In this document: positions 1 to 5,214 of the stretch, piece by piece
How positions within the stretch are numbered: the first letter of the stretch is position 1
Layout of the letters: every line of letters begins with the position of its first letter
Origin: JAJYVT01 sp027339205
Lineage (GTDB): Bacteria > Actinomycetota > Acidimicrobiia > Acidimicrobiales > RAAP-2
Assembly (NCBI GenBank): GCA_027339205.1
Contig: DAHWOV010000090.1
Span: 1-10,222, forward strand
Length of the DNA stretch: 10,222 nt
Reading direction: 5' to 3'
The notes under the pieces: generated by a model
Seen by the model: only the letters and a program-made list of their open reading frames with translations
The model's database searches: none
What the model was told of the DNA's origin: nothing
Made by a program: the position numbers and the translations under genes

Positions 1-102
1 CGAGAGGCGAGCCGGATCGAACTCTGCGAGCTCACGGCGAAGCACCCCGATCGCCTCGAGGAGGCGGGTCGGCGCAACCGCTCCGGGGTCGTGGTCTCCC
101 AT
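1..102 (-). CDS. Possible 5' end of a gene leaving the window (uncertain)
   Basis: A minus-strand frame opens with ATG at 102 and stays open to the window edge, giving 34 residues: a short polar start, then an amphipathic stretch containing LLEAIGVLRRELAEFDPARLS. The pattern of leucines followed by ELA-FDP-LS recalls the N-terminus of actinobacterial DUF222/13E12-type HNH endonuclease proteins, but this is resemblance from memory over a very short piece. No clear ribosome binding site precedes the ATG; a GTG lies two codons upstream. It would start about 130 bp downstream of the semialdehyde dehydrogenase stop, on the same strand. Against it, the plus-strand frame over 1-120 is also open and ends at a TGA (118-120), and its third-position GC is slightly higher. 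That plus frame could instead be the 3' end of a convergent gene. Thirty-odd codons do not decide between them. Confidence 0.35.
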   Translation of the reverse strand, partial: MGDHDPGAVAPTRLLEAIGVLRRELAEFDPARLS

Positions 103-189
103 GAGCACACGATGCCATGAGGGTGTATCACGCCTTGCGCGAGGAGCCTCCCGGCCCCGGTCACCCGGAGCGCTGGAGGGAGACGTGCG

Positions 190-224
190 TGCCCGGCGCC
201 ACGACGACCGAGACGCCGCCGGCA
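190..224 (-). terminator. Weak hairpin after the semialdehyde dehydrogenase gene
   Basis: TGCCCGGCG (190-198) can pair with CGCCGGCA (217-224) with one bulged base and an 18-nt loop, starting 8 bp past the dehydrogenase stop. There is no T-tract on either side. Many actinobacterial terminators lack one, but GC-rich sequence forms such stems by chance, so this is only a candidate. Confidence 0.22.
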
Positions 225-231
225 GCCGAGT

Positions 232-1722
232 TCAGCGGTTCTGCGGGAAGCCCAGGTCGATCGCGCTCGTCGAGGGGTCGGGCCAGCGCTCGGTGATCAC
301 CTTAGCGCGGGTGTAGAAGTTGATGCTCTCGGGGCCGTAGATGTGGGTATCGCCGAAGAGCGACGCCTTCCACCCACCAAACGAGAAGTAGCCGACCGGA
401 ACCGGGATCGGCACGTTGACGCCGACCATCCCTGCCTCCACCTCCTCCTGGAAGCGGCGGGCGGCGCCCCCGTCACGGGTGAAGATCGCCGCGCCGTTGC
501 CCCACGGGTTGGAGTTGACGAGCGACATCGCCTGGTCGAAGTCGCCGGCACGCACGACCGAGAGCACAGGTCCGAAGATCTCGTCCCGGTAGCAGTCCAT
601 CTCCGGGGTGACCTCGTCGATGAGCGACGCGCCGAGGAAGAACCCGTCCTCGCCGTAGCGGGGGTGGTCCCGGCCGTCGACGACCACTTTGGCTCCCTGC
701 GCCGAGGCGGACTCCAGGTACGACGCGACCCGGTCGCGGTGCTCCTTCGTGACGAGCGGGCCCATCTCGGACTCCTCGTCGAGGCCCGAGCCGATACGCA
801 GCTTCGGGAGCCTCTCTGCGATCGCCTGGATGAGCGGCTCGGCCACACGTCCTACCGGCACCACGACCGACACCGCCATGCACCGTTCCCCTGCCGAGCC
901 GTAGGCCGCGGAGACCGCCGCGTCAGCGGCCATCTCGACATCGGCATCCGGGAGCACGACCATGTGGTTCTTCGCTCCCGCGAGGGCCTGGACGCGCTTG
1001 CCGCGGCGCGCGGCCTCCTCGTAGATGTAGCGCGCGATCGGCGTCGATCCCACAAACGACACAGCCTGGACGTCTGGGTGCGCGAGCAACGCGTCGACTG
1101 CGACCTTGTCGCCCTGCACCACGTTGAAGACGCCGTCAGGAAGGCCTGCGTCGGCGAAAAGCTCGGCGAGGAGGACGGACGCGAGCGGGTCCTTCTCCGA
1201 AGGCTTGAGCACGAACGCGTTCCCGCACGCAATGGCGCTCGCGCTCATCCACAGCGGCGCCATTGCAGGGAAGTTGAACGGAGTGATGCCGGCGACGACC
1301 CCGAGCGGCTGGCGCACTGAGTACACGTCCACGCCGGTGGAGGCACGCTCTGCGTACCTGCCTGCGAGGAGGTTGGGGATCCCACACGCGTAGTCCACGT
1401 TCTCGAGCCCGCGGGCGACCTCGCCCATGGCGTCGGACAGCACCTTGCCGTGCTGCGCGGTGACCGCCCGCGCGATGTCGGCGCGGTGCGCGTCGAGCGC
1501 CTGGCGCATGCGGAAGAGGACGTCGGCGCGCTTTGCGAGCGACGTTGCTCCCCAGGGTCCCGCAGCGGCTCTGGCGGCGTGCACGGCCCGAGCGACCTCC
1601 TCGGTGCTGGCGAAGTCGACCTCGTGCGTGCGCTCGCCGGTCGCGGGGTCGAACACGTCGCCGTGTCGGCCCGACTCACCGGGCACCACCTTGCCGGCGA
1701 TGAAGTGGCTGATGCGTTCCAT
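232..1722 (-). CDS. mmsA: CoA-acylating methylmalonate/malonate-semialdehyde dehydrogenase
   Basis: This 496-residue cytosolic enzyme belongs to the aldehyde dehydrogenase superfamily, MmsA/IolA branch. The family converts methylmalonate semialdehyde to propionyl-CoA, or malonate semialdehyde to acetyl-CoA, releasing CO2 and using NAD+ and CoA. Visible features are the N-terminal ISHFIAGK block, the Rossmann and cofactor region with TPFNFPAMAPLW (147-158) and LKPSEKDP (172-179), FVGSTPIA (223-230), the catalytic Cys281 in GERCMA, and EIFGPVLSV near 381-389. Where ordinary aldehyde dehydrogenases have a general-base glutamate, this protein has Asn252 in AGAKNH, which is diagnostic of the MMSDH branch. 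Length is normal for the family. The start at 1722 is chosen over an in-frame codon at 1749 because AGGAGG sits 5 bp upstream of it and the family begins here. The gene lies 57 bp downstream of the aminotransferase on the same strand, so the two probably form an operon. Substrate preference cannot be read from sequence. Confidence 0.93.
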   Translation of the reverse strand: MERISHFIAGKVVPGESGRHGDVFDPATGERTHEVDFASTEEVARAVHAARAAAGPWGATSLAKRADVLFRMRQALDAHRADIARAVTAQHGKVLSDAMGEVARGLENVDYACGIPNLLAGRYAERASTGVDVYSVRQPLGVVAGITPFNFPAMAPLWMSASAIACGNAFVLKPSEKDPLASVLLAELFADAGLPDGVFNVVQGDKVAVDALLAHPDVQAVSFVGSTPIARYIYEEAARRGKRVQALAGAKNHMVVLPDADVEMAADAAVSAAYGSAGERCMAVSVVVPVGRVAEPLIQAIAERLPKLRIGSGLDEESEMGPLVTKEHRDRVASYLESASAQGAKVVVDGRDHPRYGEDGFFLGASLIDEVTPEMDCYRDEIFGPVLSVVRAGDFDQAMSLVNSNPWGNGAAIFTRDGGAARRFQEEVEAGMVGVNVPIPVPVGYFSFGGWKASLFGDTHIYGPESINFYTRAKVITERWPDPSTSAIDLGFPQNR

Positions 1723-1779
1723 GTTGACCTCCTGGTCCTCGTTGACCACGTGTCTCGTCGGCGGCCGGAACCCCCCGGC

Positions 1780-3117
1780 CTACTCCGAGGCGGCGCGGTC
1801 GGTGATGTCGAGCGCGCGGTCGAGCACCGCGAAACCTTCGCCCAATTGTTCCTCGGTGATGCACAGCGGCGGGTTGGTCATGACCTGGTTCCAGTGGAGG
1901 TTTACGAACACCCCGTTGTCGAGCATGAACCGGAGGAGCTCGGCCATCTCAGGGCTCGACGAGTTGAACGGCGCCATCGGCTCCCCGGTCGTGCGGTTGC
2001 GCACGAGCTCGAGGCAGCCGAACAGGCCGATGTTGCGGACGGCGCCGACCGAGGGGTGGCGCGAGGCCAGCTCCTCGTGGTGCCGACGCATGACCTCCCC
2101 CATCTTGGCCGCCCGCTCGATGAGCCCGTCCTCCTCGTAGACGCGGATCGTGGCGAGGGCCGCGGCGAGCCCGACGGGGTGTGAGTTGTACGTGAGCCCT
2201 CCGGCGAACACGTGGTCTTCGAAGTACTGGGCTACATGGGGTCGCATCCCGACAACACCGAGCGGGACGTAGCTCGAGGTGAGCCCCTTTGCCGCGGTGA
2301 CGATGTCGGGGACCACGTCCCAGTGGTCGACCGCGAACCACGCCCCGGTGCGCCCGAAGCCGCTCATGACCTCGTCGGCGATCATGAGGATCCCGTAGCG
2401 GTCACAGAGCTCGCGTACGCCTTGGAGATAGCCGTCGGGCGGGATGAGGATCCCGTTGGTCCCGGTCACCGGCTCGACGATGAACGCCGCGATCGTGGCC
2501 GGTCCCTCGAGCTGGATCGTCTCTTCGAGCACGCGGAGCGCCTCGTCGGCGGTGTCCCAGGGTCGCGTGGTGCCGTGGTAGAAGTCGAGCACGTGCACGA
2601 CGCCGGGGATCCCCGGCTCGTTCGCCCAGCGCCTCGGGTCACCAGTGAGGGTGATCGCGCCGGCAGTCGCCCCGTGGTAGGAGCGGTACCGGGCGAGGAT
2701 CTTCTGACGGCCGGTCACCGCCCGGGCGATCCGGATCGCGTTCTCGTTGGCCTCCGCGCCGCCGAGCGTGAAGAACGACTTCTCGATGTCGCCCGGGTAG
2801 AGCTCCGCGAGCTTGCGGCCGAGCAACGCACGGACCTCGGTCGTCATCGCGGCCGAGCTCACGTAGGCGAGCTCTCGGACCTGCTTGGCCACCGCGTCCG
2901 CAATGCGGGGATCGCCGTGGCCGGCGTTGACGCTCATGAGCTGCGAGTTGAAGTCCAAGTACTTCTTGCCGTCGGCACCGGTGAAGTAGACGCCGCTCGC
3001 CGACGCGACGGGGAGGGGCGAGGACTTCGATTGCGCCACCCAGTCGAAGAGCGTGTAGCGCTTGGAGAGGTCGACGATCTCGGCCGCCGACAGTCGCTCC
3101 TCACCTTGCTCGGTCAT
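1780..3117 (-). CDS. Class III omega-aminotransferase, probably acting on beta-alanine or a related omega-amino acid
   Basis: This 445-residue PLP-dependent fold-type I aminotransferase is of class III. The PLP lysine is Lys277 in TAAKGLTSSYVPLG, the pyridine-binding aspartate is Asp248 in MIADEVMSGFGRTG, the phosphate-binding loop is GGAEANE (119-125), and SYHGATAGA (146-154) is the usual Tyr-His-Gly block. The N-terminus (YTLFDWVAQS through LDFNSQLMSVNAGHG) resembles the taurine/beta-alanine:pyruvate aminotransferase branch more than GABA or ornithine aminotransferases. The expected reaction is amine plus pyruvate giving a semialdehyde plus alanine. The following mmsA gene would consume malonate semialdehyde (from beta-alanine) or methylmalonate semialdehyde (from beta-aminoisobutyrate). 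This pairing is the main argument for substrate and it is inference. The start at 3117 has GAGGAGG ending 7 bp upstream and gives the family N-terminus; the frame stays open to 3300, but that extra part is repeat-derived low-complexity sequence. It is first gene of the pair, divergent from the PucR regulator. Confidence 0.9.
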   Translation of the reverse strand: MTEQGEERLSAAEIVDLSKRYTLFDWVAQSKSSPLPVASASGVYFTGADGKKYLDFNSQLMSVNAGHGDPRIADAVAKQVRELAYVSSAAMTTEVRALLGRKLAELYPGDIEKSFFTLGGAEANENAIRIARAVTGRQKILARYRSYHGATAGAITLTGDPRRWANEPGIPGVVHVLDFYHGTTRPWDTADEALRVLEETIQLEGPATIAAFIVEPVTGTNGILIPPDGYLQGVRELCDRYGILMIADEVMSGFGRTGAWFAVDHWDVVPDIVTAAKGLTSSYVPLGVVGMRPHVAQYFEDHVFAGGLTYNSHPVGLAAALATIRVYEEDGLIERAAKMGEVMRRHHEELASRHPSVGAVRNIGLFGCLELVRNRTTGEPMAPFNSSSPEMAELLRFMLDNGVFVNLHWNQVMTNPPLCITEEQLGEGFAVLDRALDITDRAASE

Positions 3118-3147
3118 CTCGGGTCCTCCTCTCGGGTTGGCTGCTCT

Positions 3148-3172
3148 CGGGCCGACGGCCCGGTCCCCGGGG
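3148..3172 (-). other. Inverted repeat in the aminotransferase leader
   Basis: CGGGCC (3148-3153) and GGCCCG (3157-3162) form a perfect 6-bp stem with a 3-bp loop, followed at once by the 8-bp palindrome CCCCGGGG (3165-3172). Both lie 31-55 bp before the aminotransferase start and would be in its 5' untranslated region if transcription begins further upstream. It could be a small leader hairpin or only GC-rich chance pairing. Confidence 0.25.
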
Positions 3173-3184
3173 AGCCGATGACAT

Positions 3185-3285
3185 CCGCACGGCATCCCAC
3201 GGGCGGCCGCACGGCATCCCACGGTCGTCCACCACGGTCGTCCACCACGGTCGTCCGCACAGGCGGGCCCCACGGACATCCCACG
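3185..3285. repeat. Composite direct repeats in the divergent promoter region (22-bp and 13-bp periods)
   Basis: CCGCACGGCATCCCACGG occurs at 3185-3202 and again at 3207-3224, a 22-bp offset. The second copy runs straight into three tandem copies of a 13-bp unit, ACGGTCGTCCACC, at 3221-3233, 3234-3246 and 3247-3259 (the last differs at one base near its end). A further relative, CACGGACATCCCACG, lies at 3271-3285. The block sits in the middle of the 251-bp space between the aminotransferase and pucR starts. Neither period is a multiple of three, which fits non-coding sequence. It may be a slippage-grown minisatellite, a multi-copy regulator site, or both. Confidence 0.85.
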
Positions 3286-3318
3286 AGCGATCGTACGCAC
3301 CCCGAGCGCTCGTCACAA

Positions 3319-3365
3319 TGCACACTCTGCACACTTCTTCGCCTAAGTGATGCCGATAGTGTGCA
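3319..3365. promoter_or_regulatory. Candidate operator: two direct and one inverted copy of TGCACACT
   Basis: TGCACACT is present at 3319-3326 and 3328-3335 (9-bp offset), and its exact reverse complement AGTGTGCA is at 3358-3365. A looser AGTGATGC lies between them at 3346-3353. The region is less GC-rich than its surroundings and lies in the gap between the divergent catabolic genes and pucR. The inverted copy overlaps the presumed pucR promoter -10 element and ends 3 bp before its start codon, a layout expected for autoregulation. Binding by this PucR protein is inferred from position only. Confidence 0.5.
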
Positions 3366-3369
3366 CCCG
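3357..3369 (+). promoter_or_regulatory. Candidate -10 element and leaderless start of pucR
   Basis: TAGTGT at 3357-3362 matches the actinobacterial TANNNT -10 pattern. The GTG start codon begins 7 bp after it, at the usual distance of a transcription start. There is no Shine-Dalgarno sequence before this GTG, so a leaderless transcript explains both facts. No good -35 hexamer is seen. Confidence 0.4.
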
Positions 3370-5039
3370 TGCCGGTCACGGTCCGTGAAGTCGTCGATCT
3401 GGAGCCGCTCCGCAGCGCAGGCCCGCGCGTCCTCGCCGGCACCGTCAACCTCGATCGGGCGGTCCGATGGGTCCACGTCGCCGAGCTGCCCGACATCGCC
3501 CACCTGCTCCAAGGTGGGGAGCTGTTGCTCACGACCGGGCTCGGCATGGCCGGCACTCCCGCGGCGCAACGCCGCTACGTCGACGAGCTGGCCGACGCGG
3601 GAGCGGCCGGGGTCGTGGTAGAGCTCGGGCGCACCTTCGACGCCGTCCCCGCCGCGCTCGTGGAGGCGGCGGACGCGCACGGCCTGCCGCTCGTGTCGCT
3701 CGACCGTGAGACCCGCTTCGTCGAGGTCACCGAGATCGTCCACCGCGAGATCCTGAGCCGCCAGTACGACCTCCTCGACCGGGCCGAGCAGGTGAGCCGC
3801 GAGCTCGCCGACCAGATCCTCGACGGCGCGGACGCACGCACGCTGGTCGCGCACCTCGGGACCAACTTTGCGACGACGGTCGTGTTCGAAGACGCCGCCG
3901 GCCACGCCGTTGCGACGAGCGGCCCCCGAGGGGCGGACGGCGGCGCATCGACCTGGGAGCGCCACGCACGCCTGCGCCACGCCGGTCCGAGCAGCGGCTC
4001 CGGTCGGAGCGGTGCGGTGCACCGGGCCCCGAGCTCGGACCCCGAGGTGCCGGGCTGCGCCTGGGTGGACCTGTGGATCCGGCACGAGCGCTGGGGCCGT
4101 CTCCACGTCCTGGACGCGGCCACAACCGGTCGCAACGTGGACGAGCTGCTCGTCGATCGTGCGGGTGCCGCGCTGGCCCTCGCCATGCTGTCCGAAAAGG
4201 ATGCTGCGCACCTCGTCGAACGTGCGGGCGATGCGCTCATCGGGGAGATCGTCGCGGGCCGTCACGGCTCCGGCGACGAGACGCTCCGGCGGGCGAGGTC
4301 ACTCGGTGCCGACCTCGCGGGCGGGCGGCTCGCCGCGGCGGCGCTCGAGGTCCGTCCGACGGCGGCGGCCCACGGCCTCACCGACGGCGCCCGCCTCGAA
4401 CTGCTCCGCTCGCTCACCGTCGCGCTCCGAGCTGCCGTCGCACAGCGCGGCTGCAGCGCGCTCGTCGGCACGAGCGGCGACCGGGTCATCGCGATCGTGG
4501 CGATCCCCGGGACTCGTCCGGTCGCCGGGGTGCTCGAAGATCTGGTGGAGGCCGCGTCGGCGCTGATCGATCGGCGCGGCGGCACCCAGTTGGTGGCCGG
4601 CGCGAGCGGCCCCGCGTCGAAGGACGCGCTCCACCGGGCAGTCGAAGAGGCGACGGTCGCCGCGGGCTTCGCCCGTGTCGCGGGTCCCGGCCGTCGCGTC
4701 CACCACTTCGCGGAGCTCGGGACCTACCAGCTGCTCCTTCGGCTGGCCGACGGCCCGGAGCTCGCGCGCTTCGTCGACTCGGAGCTGCACCCGCTCGTCG
4801 AGCGAGACCGTGCGGGGAAGCCGAGGCTCATCCCGACCTTGCGCGCGTACCTGGCGCACGCGGGGCGCAAGGCCGACGCCGCCCGCGAGCTCGGCGTCCA
4901 ACGGCGCACCCTCTACCAGCGCCTCGCGAGGATCGAGGCGCTTCTCGGGCGCAGTCTCGACGAGCAGGCGACCCGCACCCGGCTGACACTTGCGCTCCAG
5001 GGTCTCGACTTCCTCGCCCGACGGAGCGGCCACGCCTGA
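3369..5039 (+). CDS. PucR-family transcriptional regulator
   Basis: This 556-residue cytosolic DNA-binding regulator has the three-part PucR/CdaR layout. Residues about 4-130 are the PucR N-terminal domain (TVREVVDLEPLRSAGPRVLAG, then VRWVHVAELPDIAHLLQGGELLLTTG). A middle region of about 285-440 corresponds to the degenerate GGDEF-like domain. The C-terminal helix-turn-helix is at about 487-545 (LIPTLRAYLAHAGRKADAARELGVQRRTLYQRLARIEALLG). A glycine- and serine-rich stretch at 183-225 looks like a flexible linker. The GTG start at 3369 is chosen because the family N-terminus begins immediately and no other start codon lies nearby; it has no ribosome binding site and may be leaderless. Divergent orientation to the aminotransferase and dehydrogenase suggests it senses an amine, amino acid or semialdehyde and controls them. 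Whether it activates or represses cannot be told. Its last codons and stop lie inside a copy of a 14-bp repeat that is amplified downstream. Confidence 0.9.
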   Translation: MPVTVREVVDLEPLRSAGPRVLAGTVNLDRAVRWVHVAELPDIAHLLQGGELLLTTGLGMAGTPAAQRRYVDELADAGAAGVVVELGRTFDAVPAALVEAADAHGLPLVSLDRETRFVEVTEIVHREILSRQYDLLDRAEQVSRELADQILDGADARTLVAHLGTNFATTVVFEDAAGHAVATSGPRGADGGASTWERHARLRHAGPSSGSGRSGAVHRAPSSDPEVPGCAWVDLWIRHERWGRLHVLDAATTGRNVDELLVDRAGAALALAMLSEKDAAHLVERAGDALIGEIVAGRHGSGDETLRRARSLGADLAGGRLAAAALEVRPTAAAHGLTDGARLELLRSLTVALRAAVAQRGCSALVGTSGDRVIAIVAIPGTRPVAGVLEDLVEAASALIDRRGGTQLVAGASGPASKDALHRAVEEATVAAGFARVAGPGRRVHHFAELGTYQLLLRLADGPELARFVDSELHPLVERDRAGKPRLIPTLRAYLAHAGRKADAARELGVQRRTLYQRLARIEALLGRSLDEQATRTRLTLALQGLDFLARRSGHA

Positions 5040-5126
5040 GCGAGCACACACCCGAACGGCCACACCTGAGCGGCCACACCTGAGCGGCCACGCCTGAGCG
5101 GCCACACCTGAGCGGCCACACCCCTT
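5027..5126. repeat. 14-bp tandem repeat spanning the pucR stop codon and the convergent spacer
   Basis: The unit CGGCCACACCTGAG occurs at 5057-5070, 5071-5084, 5085-5098 (with CACGCC in place of CACACC) and 5099-5112, followed by a partial copy from 5113. Another copy, with the CACGCC variant, lies at 5027-5040 and contains the last codons and TGA of pucR, separated from the array by 16 bp. The array therefore looks copied from the end of the coding sequence. Each unit carries CCTGAG, so every copy could supply a TGA in one frame. The rest of the pucR-ligA spacer (5127-5214) holds no gene that I can see. Confidence 0.85.
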
Positions 5127-5177
5127 CCCCCTGCGACCGGGGCTGACGAGTGAGCGAGCAGTTTTGCCAGGCCGAGC

Positions 5178-5207
5178 TCGACCCTTCTCTCTGCGCGCGG
5201 GGGTCGA
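5178..5207 (-). terminator. Possible terminator of ligA, in the convergent spacer
   Basis: TCGACCC (5178-5184) and GGGTCGA (5201-5207) are perfect 7-bp inverted repeats with a 16-nt loop, starting 8 bp past the ligA stop. No T-tract follows directly on the minus strand. As the only clear hairpin between the converging genes it could stop ligA transcription and possibly pucR as well. Confidence 0.28.
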
Positions 5208-5214
5208 CGGGAGT

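Noticed and set aside
1..120. 3' end of a plus-strand gene stopping at the TGA at 118-120
   Set aside because: The frame is open and slightly GC3-rich, but 39 codons without a recognisable motif are not enough. The opposite strand offers an equally plausible reading, so it is recorded only as an alternative.
101..316. 71-codon plus-strand frame overlapping the end of mmsA
   Set aside because: Its second part is antisense to the conserved C-terminus of the dehydrogenase, and it has no ribosome binding site or recognisable motif.
3118..3300. N-terminal extension of the aminotransferase up to 3300
   Set aside because: The added residues come from the 22-bp and 13-bp repeats and lack similarity to the family. 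The ATG at 3117 has a good ribosome binding site and the expected N-terminus.
3114..4265. Minus-strand open frame opposite pucR and crossing the promoter region
   Set aside because: It overlaps the PucR coding sequence and the repeat-rich spacer, shows no family motif, and has the composition of an antisense shadow.
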